Part shown: positions 1-6,009 of the stretch, in pieces
Layout of the letters: every line of letters starts with the position of its first letter
Numbering within the stretch: position 1 is the first letter of the stretch
Source: VRUE01 sp047519745
GTDB taxonomy: Bacteria; Actinomycetota; Thermoleophilia; Solirubrobacterales; 70-9
Reading direction: 5' to 3'
Assembly (NCBI GenBank): GCA_047519745.1
Contig: JAPVSJ010000051.1
Span: forward strand, 1 to 10,035
Length of the DNA stretch: 10,035 nt
Notes under the pieces: model-generated
Databases searched by the model: none
What the model was told of the DNA's origin: nothing
The model's input: the letters and a program-made list of their open reading frames with translations, nothing else
Translations under genes and position numbers: made by a program

Positions 1-639
1 CGCACGGTCGACTTCCGCAACGCGATCGTGATCATGACCTCGAACATCGGCGCCTCGGAGATCGCCAAGAACACCTCGATCGGCTTCACCGTCGCCGACG
101 AGACCGGCATGTCCTACGGCGACATGAAGAACCGCATCATGAGCGACCTGAAAAAAGTCTTCCGACCCGAGTTCCTCAACCGGATCGACGAGGTGATCGT
201 CTTCCACAAGCTCGCCAAGGAAGAGGTCAAGGAGATCGTCGACCTGATGATCAACCGCGTCCGCGTCCAGGTCGCCGAGCACGAGCTGCAACTGGAGCTG
301 AGCGACGAGTCCAAGGACCTGCTGGTCGACAAAGGCTGGGACCCCTCGATGGGAGCCCGGCCGCTGCGCCGCGCGATCCAGCGCTACATCGAGGACCCGC
401 TCGCCGACGAAGTGCTGCGCCAGGGCCCGATGGTCCCCGGCTCGACCGTCATGGTCGAGCGCGACGCCTCCGGCGACGAGGACGACAAGCCGCTGAAGCT
501 GAGCATCATCGAGCCGAAGAAGCCGGCGAAGAAGAAAGCCAAGCCGGACAAGCCCGAGCCGGAGAAGGTCGGGGTCGGGGCGAAGAAAGACGGCGAGCCC
601 GAGCAGTCCGAGCCGCCTGCCGGCGACGACGAGGCCTGA
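1..639 (+). CDS. clpC: ATP-dependent Clp protease ATPase subunit ClpC, C-terminal part (5' end outside window)
   Basis: Frame 1 is open from the first base, so this is the 3' end of a larger gene; 212 codons are visible. ClpC is the AAA+ unfoldase that feeds proteins to the ClpP protease in the cytoplasm. What is visible is the second ATPase module: the sensor-1 stretch IVIMTSNIGA (residues 9-18), the arginine-finger motif FRPEFLNRIDE (about 55-65) and the sensor-2 motif GARPLRR, followed by IEDPLADEVL, which is more ClpC-like than ClpB-like. After the D2 small domain comes an unusual tail of about 55 residues rich in Lys, Pro and Glu (KPAKKKAKPDKPEPEK and onward) with no recognisable fold. 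The gene ends with TGA, 14 bases before the next start. Walker motifs and the N-domain are not in view, so the ClpC rather than ClpB call rests on the D2 sequence and on the disA/carD/ispD neighbourhood, which matches other actinobacteria. Confidence 0.93.
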   Translation, partial: RTVDFRNAIVIMTSNIGASEIAKNTSIGFTVADETGMSYGDMKNRIMSDLKKVFRPEFLNRIDEVIVFHKLAKEEVKEIVDLMINRVRVQVAEHELQLELSDESKDLLVDKGWDPSMGARPLRRAIQRYIEDPLADEVLRQGPMVPGSTVMVERDASGDEDDKPLKLSIIEPKKPAKKKAKPDKPEPEKVGVGAKKDGEPEQSEPPAGDDEA

Positions 640-653
640 GCACCCTTCATCCG

Positions 654-1787
654 ATGCGTGAGCCGGGCCGCAGCGCGGTAGGCACCTGGAGCGGCGGCCG
701 GTTCATCCGCTTCGGGGAGCAGATCGAGATTGAGCGCCTGGAGGCGCTGCTGCGACCTGGCGGTGGTATCGACACCGTTCTTACTGCCGATACGTATGGG
801 CAGGGTGAAGCTGATTTGGTTCTGGGGCGGGCGTTGGCTGGGGTGCGTCGGGAGGAGTACTCGTTGGTCGGGGCTGTTGGGCATGACTTCTACGAGGGTG
901 AGCGGGATGGGCCTCGGGGGTTTCCTCGCTTCACCAATCCCGACCTGCGTGGCCCCGGCGAATACGGCGGCTACCTGCGGATGGCGGCCGAGCGCAGCCT
1001 CGAACGGCTCGGCGTCGATCGCTTCGACCTGCTGCTGCTGCACAACCCCGACCGGATCGGCTACTCGAGCGAGGCCGTCTGGGACGGGATGGCGGCGCTG
1101 CGCGAGGCGGGCCTGACCGGCCAGATCGGGGTCGCGCCCGGGCCCGCCAACGGCTTCACCCTCGACCTGATCGCCTGCATCGAGCGCTTCGGTGCATTGA
1201 TCGACTGGGCGATGATCATCCTCAACCCCTTCGAGCCCTGGCCAGGCGAGCTCTGCCTCGACGCCGCTGCCCGCCACAACGTCAAGGTGATCACCCGCGT
1301 CGTCGACTACGGCGGCCTCTTCTGGGGCGATCTGCGGCCTGGGATGGAGCTGGCGCAGGGCGACCACCGGGCCTTCCGGCCCGAAGGCTGGATCGAGGCC
1401 GGGCTGGAGAAGCTGGAGCCGCTGATGCCGATCGCCGAACAGGCTCGGCTGACGCCGATCCAGCTCGCCTGCCAGTGGAACCTCGCCCACCCGGCGGTCG
1501 AGTGTGTCGTCCCGACGCTGATCCAGGAGGCCGGCGAGGAGGCCTGCCCGATCGAGGCAAAGCGGGTCGAACTGGCGAACCTGCCAGCCGAGCAACGGCT
1601 GAGCAACGAGGACGTGGCGGCGATCCGCGCGATCGGCGACAACACCGGTTGCATGGCGCTGAAGGGCGCCAGTCCCGCGCACGAGGGCGAGGAGCGCCCC
1701 GATCGGTGGTCCCTGGACGAGGACCTCGTAGCTGTAGGCGAGCGCTGGGGCATCGAGCCCGATCGCGACCTGGTTGCGACGCACTGA
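654..1787 (+). CDS. Aldo/keto reductase-fold protein with altered catalytic tetrad
   Basis: A 377-residue protein of the NADP-dependent aldo/keto reductase (TIM barrel) superfamily. Seen: TADTYGQGEADLVLGRAL (residues 44-61), matching the superfamily's DTAxxYGxGxxE...LGxAL signature with the tetrad Tyr at 48; LLLLHNPDR (126-134) with the tetrad His at 130; and QLACQWNLAHPAV near the C-terminus, matching the usual QLALAWxLxxP segment. The position that should hold the tetrad Asp is Leu43 by my alignment, and the segment that should read TK has Gly-Ala (Ala74), so the tetrad Lys is missing. The C-terminal part (DNTGCMALKGAS) is not typical of classical members. ATG at 654 lies 14 bases after clpC with no clear ribosome binding site; it is kept because the conserved-looking GTWSGGRF segment begins only nine residues in. 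Substrate unknown. Codons about 756-935 are unusually rich in G/T-ending triplets. Possible operon with clpC. Confidence 0.85.
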   Translation: MREPGRSAVGTWSGGRFIRFGEQIEIERLEALLRPGGGIDTVLTADTYGQGEADLVLGRALAGVRREEYSLVGAVGHDFYEGERDGPRGFPRFTNPDLRGPGEYGGYLRMAAERSLERLGVDRFDLLLLHNPDRIGYSSEAVWDGMAALREAGLTGQIGVAPGPANGFTLDLIACIERFGALIDWAMIILNPFEPWPGELCLDAAARHNVKVITRVVDYGGLFWGDLRPGMELAQGDHRAFRPEGWIEAGLEKLEPLMPIAEQARLTPIQLACQWNLAHPAVECVVPTLIQEAGEEACPIEAKRVELANLPAEQRLSNEDVAAIRAIGDNTGCMALKGASPAHEGEERPDRWSLDEDLVAVGERWGIEPDRDLVATH

Positions 1788-1801
1788 GGGGGGAAGGGGA
1801 C

Positions 1802-1884
1802 GGGTGACCCTCTCCCGGAGGCCGTTGCGCAGCTGATTCGAAGGGCCTGGGTGTCCCTCTCCCGGAGACCGTTGCGCAGCTGAT
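1802..1884 (+). repeat. Direct repeat pair, 36 bases, period 47
   Basis: Bases 1802-1837 and 1849-1884 match at 34 of 36 positions (differences a/t at 1807/1854 and g/a at 1821/1868). The shared core reads ccctctcccggag, then r, then ccgttgcgcagctgat. There is no open reading frame that uses both copies convincingly, and the spacer between the aldo/keto reductase and the transporter has no other gene. The element is not recognised; a lineage-specific interspersed repeat or a decayed non-autonomous element are both possible. Confidence 0.9.
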
Positions 1885-1945
1885 CGCGAGCCAGGGTTCC
1901 TAGGCACATCCCGGAGCCTCCGGGAGAGGGACACCCAGGCCCTTC
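1840..1945. repeat. Perfect 28-bp inverted repeat with 50-base loop
   Basis: Bases 1840-1867 (gaagggcctgggtgtccctc and on to ggag) are the exact reverse complement of 1918-1945. The left arm overlaps the second copy of the direct repeat, so part of that repeat occurs three times, once inverted. A smaller dyad, cccggag-c-ctccggg, sits at 1910-1924. As RNA this could form a very stable hairpin at the end of the aldo/keto reductase transcript; no T-run follows, so a standard intrinsic terminator is not shown. The right arm ends seven bases before the proposed -10 box of the transporter gene. Confidence 0.9.
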
Positions 1946-1951
1946 TACGCA

Positions 1952-1957
1952 TAGCCT
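1952..1957 (+). promoter_or_regulatory. Candidate -10 box (TAGCCT) for leaderless transporter mRNA
   Basis: TAGCCT fits TAnnnT and lies seven bases before the ATG at 1965, the arrangement known for leaderless actinobacterial transcripts. No purine-rich ribosome binding site precedes the start. Upstream, GGGACA at 1928-1933 with an 18-base spacer is a weak -35 candidate and falls inside the right arm of the inverted repeat. Confidence 0.4.
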
Positions 1958-1964
1958 CCCGCAC

Positions 1965-3356
1965 ATGTCGCGTCCCTGGTGGACTCTCGTCGGCGCCTGC
2001 TGCGGCCTCTTCGTCTTGATGCTGGACTCGACTGTGGTTGCCTTGGCGTTGCCGAGCATTCGCCATGATGTCGGCGCGACCCAGGCGGGGCTGCAGTGGG
2101 TGATGAATGGTTACCTGCTGGCGATCACGGCCTTTGTCGTCACCGCCGGCCGGCTCGGCGACGTCTTTGGGCGCAAGCGCCTCTTCGTCGTCGGGATGTG
2201 CGTCTTCGCGGCCGGTTCGGTGGTCTCCGGCGCGGCCCAAGGGGAGGCGATGCTGATCGGCGGCAGGGTGCTGCAGGGGCTGGGCGCGGCGCCGATGCTG
2301 CCGCTCTCGCTGGCGATCGTCTGCAACGTGTTTCTGAGCGAGCAGCAGGCGCGCGCGCTCGGCATCTGGGCCGGGATCTCCGCTTTGGCATTGGGGATCG
2401 GGCCGCTTGCGGGCGGTGCCCTCGTCGATCTCGACTGGCGGCTGATCTTCTGGATCAACCTGCCGATCGCTGTCTTCGGGGTGGCGATCATGTCGTTCGC
2501 CGCGCCGGAGTCGACCGATCCTGGCGCCGGGCGACACGTCGACCTGTCGGGTTTGGTCACCCTCGCCGTGGGCTTGACCGCGATCGTCCTCGCATTGGTG
2601 CAGTCGCGGGTCTTCGGCGCCCCCGCGATCGCCGCCCTTGGCGTGGTCGGCCTCGCCTCCCTCTACGCCTTCTGGCGGATCGAGCACCGCTCTCACGATC
2701 CGATCGTCGACTTCTCGCTCTTTCGCAACGGCCCCTACTTCGGCGCCAGCGCCGCCGCCTTCGCCCTGGTCGGCACCTACTGGTCGGTGATGTTCTTCCA
2801 GCCGCAGTACCTGCAGGACGTGCGCGGCCACTCCGCCGTCCTCAGCGGGCTGATGATCATGCCGGTCACCGTGCCGATGATCTTCATCTCGCCCTTCTCG
2901 GGACGGCTGATCGCCCGTTTCGGAGCGCGGCGGCTGATGACGCTGGGGATGGCCCTCGGAGTCCTCGGCCTACTGGCGCTGACCCAGGTCGACGCCGGTA
3001 GCTCATACGCCCTGCTGCTCGCCGGCTACCTGCCCTTTGGCGTCGCCCTGGGACTCGTCTACGCGCCGATGTCGACCGCGGCGATGGCGGCGATGCCGGC
3101 CGAGAAGGTCGGTATCGCCTCCGGCGTGCTGGCGATGGACCGGGTGATGGCCGGCACGATCGCCCTCGCCGTCACCGGCGCCGTCTTCCACGCCCTGCTC
3201 GGCGACGACGGCTCGTTCGCCGATTCCGTAGCCGGCTCGACCTGGGTCCTGGTCGCCCTGTGTGCGGTGGGCACCATCCTCACCTGGGCCTTCGTGCGAG
3301 ATTCGGGCCGCCCGGCACCCGCACCCCACCGCCATCACCGCCATTTTCACCTTTAG
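1965..3356 (+). CDS. MFS drug/proton antiporter, DHA2 (EmrB/QacA, 14-helix) family
   Basis: A 463-residue inner-membrane protein expected to export drugs or other small molecules in exchange for protons. Seen: the first-helix motif LDSTVVALALP (residues 20-30; the family usually has LDxTVVNVALP, so Asn is Ala here), motif A GRLGDVFGRKR (62-72), motif B RVLQGLGAA (101-109), motif C GIGPLAGGAL (144-153) and WRLIFWINLPI directly after, which is characteristic of DHA2 transporters. Hydrophobic segments follow one another to the end, consistent with 14 helices. The C-terminus is His-rich (APAPHRHHRHFHL). ATG at 1965 sits just before the first helix, seven bases after a TAnnnT box. It is isolated between the repeat cluster and the disA promoter region; no TetR or MarR regulator is adjacent. 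Substrate cannot be predicted. Confidence 0.93.
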   Translation: MSRPWWTLVGACCGLFVLMLDSTVVALALPSIRHDVGATQAGLQWVMNGYLLAITAFVVTAGRLGDVFGRKRLFVVGMCVFAAGSVVSGAAQGEAMLIGGRVLQGLGAAPMLPLSLAIVCNVFLSEQQARALGIWAGISALALGIGPLAGGALVDLDWRLIFWINLPIAVFGVAIMSFAAPESTDPGAGRHVDLSGLVTLAVGLTAIVLALVQSRVFGAPAIAALGVVGLASLYAFWRIEHRSHDPIVDFSLFRNGPYFGASAAAFALVGTYWSVMFFQPQYLQDVRGHSAVLSGLMIMPVTVPMIFISPFSGRLIARFGARRLMTLGMALGVLGLLALTQVDAGSSYALLLAGYLPFGVALGLVYAPMSTAAMAAMPAEKVGIASGVLAMDRVMAGTIALAVTGAVFHALLGDDGSFADSVAGSTWVLVALCAVGTILTWAFVRDSGRPAPAPHRHHRHFHL

Positions 3357-3389
3357 GCGCGGAAAAACCGGCTTAGGTGACCAACTCGC

Positions 3390-3451
3390 TTGACAAGGTC
3401 CTATCCGACCTTTCCACTAGGGATTAGCCAGACCGCATTCCAGAGCGGAAT
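3390..3451 (+). promoter_or_regulatory. Putative disA-carD-ispD promoter region with two dyads
   Basis: The 112-base gap before disA holds a perfect -35 hexamer TTGACA (3390-3395), but no good -10 at normal spacing; TCCACT at 3413 (17-base spacer) is weak and TAGGGAT at 3418 is too far. Two dyads are present: AAGGTC-ctatcc-GACCTT (3395-3412), which starts on the last base of TTGACA, and ATTCC-agagc-GGAAT (3437-3451). Either could bind a regulator; CCGC/GCGG at 3433 and 3445 offers an alternative RNA hairpin. None matches an operator I can name. Confidence 0.4.
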
Positions 3452-3468
3452 TTGCCATCCTAGACGAG

Positions 3469-4581
3469 ATGTCTTCACCGCCAGGGGATGAGCTTCATGA
3501 GTTGGCAGAACGGCAGGATCCCCGGCTTCTGAGGGCTCTCGATGTCGTCGCTCCGGGCGGCGCCCTGCGCGAGGGCCTCGACAACATAGTCCACGCCAGC
3601 ACCGGCGGGCTGATCGTCGTCGGCGACCCTGGCGACATCTCGCACATGCTCTCCGGCGGGATCAAGCTCGACATCGACTACACGCCGGCGATGCTCTACC
3701 AGGTGGCGAAGATGGACGGGGCGATCGTGCTCAACGCCGAGGCGACCAAGATCGTGTGGGCCAACGTGCAGCTGATGCCCGACCCGACGATCCTCTCCTC
3801 GGAGACGGGCACCCGCCACCGCACCGCCGAGCGCGTCTCCAAGCAGACCAGTGCGCTGGTCGTCGCCATCTCCCAGCGCCGCGACGTCGTCTCGCTCTAC
3901 GTCGAGGGGACCAAGTACATCCTGCAGGAGATCCCGGCCGTGCTGGCCAAGGCCAACCAGGGCCTGGCGACGCTGGATAAGTACCGCGAGCGGCTCGAAC
4001 AGGTCTCCGACCGCCTCACCGTGCTCGAGTTCGAGGGCGGCGGCGTCCTCTACGACGCGCTGACCGTCCTGCAGCGAGCCGAGCTGACGACGCGGATGGC
4101 GGTCGAGGTAGAGCGCTACATCGTCGAGCTCGGCACCGAGGGGCGGCTGATCGAGATGCAGCTCGAGGAGACGATGGTCGGCGTCGCCGCCGACAAGTCG
4201 GCGCTGATCCGCGACTACTCGGTCGAAGACTCCGAGCAGAACCTCGGCACCGTGCTGCAGTCGTTGGCGCGGATGCCGCACGAGGACGTGCTCGACTTCG
4301 GTCGCCTCGCCGAGCTGCTCGGCTACGACCGCAAGCTCAACACCCTCGACTTCCCGGTCGCGCCGCGCGGCTACCGCGTGATGGGTCGCATCCCGCGCAT
4401 CCCCAAGCTTGTCGTCCAGAAGATCATCCAAGACCTCGGCGGCCTGGAGGAGGTCCTGGCGGCATCCGACGCCGACCTCGAAGCCGTCGAGGACGTCGGC
4501 CAAACCCGGGCCAAGGACATCCGCGAGGGCCTGCGGCGGCTGCAAGAGGTCGATCTGGTCGACCGGTACTTACAGAGTTGA
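3469..4581 (+). CDS. disA: DNA integrity scanning diadenylate cyclase DisA
   Basis: Makes the second messenger cyclic di-AMP from two ATP while scanning DNA; branched DNA structures inhibit it in Bacillus. The 370-residue length is near the family norm of about 360. Seen: the DAC domain with the catalytic DGA motif (Asp83-Gly84-Ala85, in KMDGAIVLN) and the nucleotide-binding RHR motif (116-118, in GTRHRTAER); a central helical spine rich in Leu/Glu/Arg (about 150-270); and a C-terminal helix-hairpin-helix DNA-binding segment (about 337-352, LEAVEDVGQTRAKDI). ATG at 3469 is the first start in frame with a weak purine stretch (gacgag) in front. It heads a cluster with carD, whose reading frame begins at or just after the disA stop. 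In many bacteria disA lies beside radA; no radA is seen here. Confidence 0.97.
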   Translation: MSSPPGDELHELAERQDPRLLRALDVVAPGGALREGLDNIVHASTGGLIVVGDPGDISHMLSGGIKLDIDYTPAMLYQVAKMDGAIVLNAEATKIVWANVQLMPDPTILSSETGTRHRTAERVSKQTSALVVAISQRRDVVSLYVEGTKYILQEIPAVLAKANQGLATLDKYRERLEQVSDRLTVLEFEGGGVLYDALTVLQRAELTTRMAVEVERYIVELGTEGRLIEMQLEETMVGVAADKSALIRDYSVEDSEQNLGTVLQSLARMPHEDVLDFGRLAELLGYDRKLNTLDFPVAPRGYRVMGRIPRIPKLVVQKIIQDLGGLEEVLAASDADLEAVEDVGQTRAKDIREGLRRLQEVDLVDRYLQS

Positions 4582-5177
4582 CGGCAGAAGCCGTCGTAAA
4601 TCGAAAGGAGCAACCGATTCCCCAGCTAGAAGAGGTCACCGAGGTGGACGTCGAGGAGATCGAGGTCGAGTACGTGTGCGACTTCGAGGAGGGCGACAAG
4701 GTCGTCTACCCGCACCATGGCGCCGGCCTGGTGATGAAGAAAGAGGCACGGGAGCTGATGGGTGAGGAGCGCGAATACCTCACGATCAAGATCCTCCACA
4801 ACGAACTCACCGTGATGGTTCCCTGCGAAAACGCCGGCAAGGCGGGGCTGCGGCGGGTCATCGACGAGGTCGAAATCAAGAAGGTCACAGGCGTCCTCAC
4901 CGATGACGTGTCCGAGATGCCGAAGAACTGGAACCGGCGTTTCAAGTACAACCGCGAGAAGATCAAGACCGGCGACGTGTTCGAGCTCGCCGAGGTGGTC
5001 CGCAACCTGGCGCTTCGCGAGATGGAGAAGGGCCTCTCCACTGGCGAGAAGCAGATGTACACGCGGGCCAAGAAGATCCTCGCGTCCGAGTTCATGTACG
5101 CGCTCGACAAGGACGAGGAAGGCGCCGAGGAATACCTCGACGGCCTGCTGGAGGAGCGCTTCGCCGCCACCGCCTAG
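4578..5177 (+). CDS. carD: CarD/CdnL family RNA polymerase-binding transcription regulator
   Basis: CarD binds the RNA polymerase beta subunit and stabilises open promoter complexes, especially at rRNA and housekeeping promoters. From TTG at 4578 the product is 199 residues; mycobacterial CarD is 162. Seen: the Tudor-like RNAP-interaction domain starting FEEGDKVVYPHHGAG (36-50) and running through LTVMVPCENA (77-86), and the helical DNA-binding part with PKNWNRRFKYN, where Trp118 corresponds to the minor-groove wedge Trp, then LSTGEKQMYTRAKKIL. Before the core lies an acidic extension (EEVTEVDVEEIEVEY) absent from the mycobacterial protein. Start choice is open: TTG 4578 (overlaps the disA stop TGA), ATT 4617 with an ideal ribosome binding site, or GTG 4644. 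All keep the two domains intact. Co-transcription with disA and ispD is likely. Confidence 0.95.
   Translation: MTAEAVVNRKEQPIPQLEEVTEVDVEEIEVEYVCDFEEGDKVVYPHHGAGLVMKKEARELMGEEREYLTIKILHNELTVMVPCENAGKAGLRRVIDEVEIKKVTGVLTDDVSEMPKNWNRRFKYNREKIKTGDVFELAEVVRNLALREMEKGLSTGEKQMYTRAKKILASEFMYALDKDEEGAEEYLDGLLEERFAATA
4604..4610 (+). promoter_or_regulatory. Strong Shine-Dalgarno (aaaggag) inside the annotated carD 5' end
   Basis: AAAGGAG is the best ribosome binding site seen in the window. Six bases further on, at 4617, the carD frame has ATT; the next standard start in frame, GTG at 4644, is 33 bases away. The furthest upstream start, TTG at 4578, overlaps the disA stop and has no such site. The motif therefore bears on which codon starts CarD. 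Confidence 0.5.
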
Positions 5178-5187
5178 CAGTCCGCCT

Positions 5188-5859
5188 GTGGCATCCGTCA
5201 CCGCGGTCATCGCGGCCGCCGGCTCCGGGGAGAGGCTCGGAGCCGGCGGCCCGAAGGCCTTCGTGCCGCTCGCCGGCAGGCCGATGGTCGAGTGGTCGAT
5301 CGCGGCGATGCGGGCGGCCGCATGCGTGCGCTCGATCGTCGTCGCCTGCCCGCCGGGCCACGTCCACGACCTGGGAGGCCACGACCTCGGCGTGGTCGAC
5401 GGGGGTGCGACCCGCGCCCAGTCGGTCGCCAACGCCCTCGCGGCGGTGGGGACCGAGCTGGTCGCGATCCACGACGCCGCCCGACCGCTTGTGACGCGCG
5501 CGCTGGTCGAGGGAGTGGTCGCGACCCTCGTCACCGCCCCCGAGGCCGATGGCGCAATAGCCGCCAGCCCAGTCACGGACACGATCAAGCGTGCCGAGGA
5601 GGGAGTGATCGAGGGGACCGTCGATCGCGTTCACCTCTGGGCGGCGCAGACGCCTCAGGTGTTCCGGGTTGATGCGCTGCGCGCTGCGCTGGATGCCGAT
5701 CCCGCGCAGATCGAAGCGGCCACCGACGAGGCGATGATGGTCGAGGCGGCGGGCGGCAGGGTGCTGATCCATCCGGCTCCGCCCGAGAACCTCAAGGTGA
5801 CCACTCCGACCGATCTACGTCTCGCCGAGTTGCTTCTCTCCGAGCGCTCAGCTCAGTAA
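5188..5859 (+). CDS. ispD: 2-C-methyl-D-erythritol 4-phosphate cytidylyltransferase IspD
   Basis: Third step of the MEP isoprenoid pathway: joins CTP and methylerythritol 4-phosphate to give CDP-methylerythritol, releasing pyrophosphate. The 223-residue length fits the family. Seen: the CTP-binding N-terminus AVIAAAGSGERLG with GPKAFVPLAGRPM, GGATRAQSVANAL, HDAARPLV, the segment SPVTDTIK, the AAQTPQVFR motif, ATDEAMMVE, and the C-terminal ENLKVTTPTDLRLAE. GTG at 5188 is chosen because the conserved N-terminus starts directly behind it; the same frame is open further upstream but that stretch only shadows carD. It starts 10 bases after the carD stop with no clear ribosome binding site, so translation is probably coupled. 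Its last 12 bases overlap, tail to tail, a minus-strand small ORF. The usual partner ispF is about 1 kb downstream rather than adjacent. Confidence 0.96.
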   Translation: MASVTAVIAAAGSGERLGAGGPKAFVPLAGRPMVEWSIAAMRAAACVRSIVVACPPGHVHDLGGHDLGVVDGGATRAQSVANALAAVGTELVAIHDAARPLVTRALVEGVVATLVTAPEADGAIAASPVTDTIKRAEEGVIEGTVDRVHLWAAQTPQVFRVDALRAALDADPAQIEAATDEAMMVEAAGGRVLIHPAPPENLKVTTPTDLRLAELLLSERSAQ

Positions 5860-5994
5860 AACCCAGACCAGCGCCGCGGCGAAGCAGATCTGGCCCACGC
5901 CGAGCGCTACGCCAAGGCTGGCCGCGCCGAGAGCGCCGGCGATCGCGGCGCCGACGACGAATGCGGCGAAGAGGATGCCGAGCTGCCGGAGCAT
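5848..5994 (-). CDS. Small two-helix membrane protein, 48 residues (hypothetical)
   Basis: The only reading that explains the gap between ispD and the PHP gene. On the minus strand ATG (5994-5992) opens 48 codons to TGA at 5850-5848. The product starts MLRQLGILFAAFVVG; residues 5-22 and 29-47 are two hydrophobic stretches joined by a Gly/Ala/Ser turn, with GVGQI near 32-36 and the end LVWVLLS. Arg3 is the only charged residue, so an inner-membrane hairpin or small-protein subunit is likely. Of the 47 codons after ATG, 41 end in G or C, as in the real genes here. TACCCT (minus strand, 6009-6004) lies nine bases before the ATG and fits a leaderless start. Convergent with ispD (12-base overlap of ends), divergent from the PHP gene (28 bases apart). 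Function unknown. It could be chance, but codon bias, hydrophobicity and position agree. Confidence 0.68.
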   Translation of the reverse strand: MLRQLGILFAAFVVGAAIAGALGAASLGVALGVGQICFAAALVWVLLS

Positions 5995-6003
5995 GCCCGG
6001 GCG

Positions 6004-6009
6004 AGGGTA
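6004..6009 (-). promoter_or_regulatory. Candidate -10 box (TACCCT) for the minus-strand small membrane ORF
   Basis: On the minus strand TACCCT is followed by nine bases and then the ATG of the 48-residue ORF. It shares two base pairs (6008-6009) with the plus-strand box for the divergent PHP gene, which also stands nine bases from its ATG, giving a nearly symmetric divergent promoter. Confidence 0.4.

Noticed and set aside
1802..1945. CRISPR array
   Set aside because: Only two direct copies with an 11-base gap between them plus one inverted part copy; no regular spacers and no cas genes.
384..2831. 815-codon open frame on the minus strand
   Set aside because: It runs antisense through the end of clpC, the reductase gene and half the transporter, all clearly coding on plus. 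Its product is Arg/Asp/Gly/Pro-rich with no motif; long antisense frames are expected in GC-rich genes with few A/T bases.
3357..3468. c-di-AMP riboswitch or other structured leader before disA
   Set aside because: The gap is only 112 bases and apart from the two short dyads I could not recognise the conserved elements of any riboswitch class.
4903..5187. N-terminal extension of IspD upstream of GTG 5188
   Set aside because: The frame is open but lies over carD, reads as a Arg/Ser/Thr-rich shadow, and the conserved IspD N-terminus begins directly after GTG 5188.
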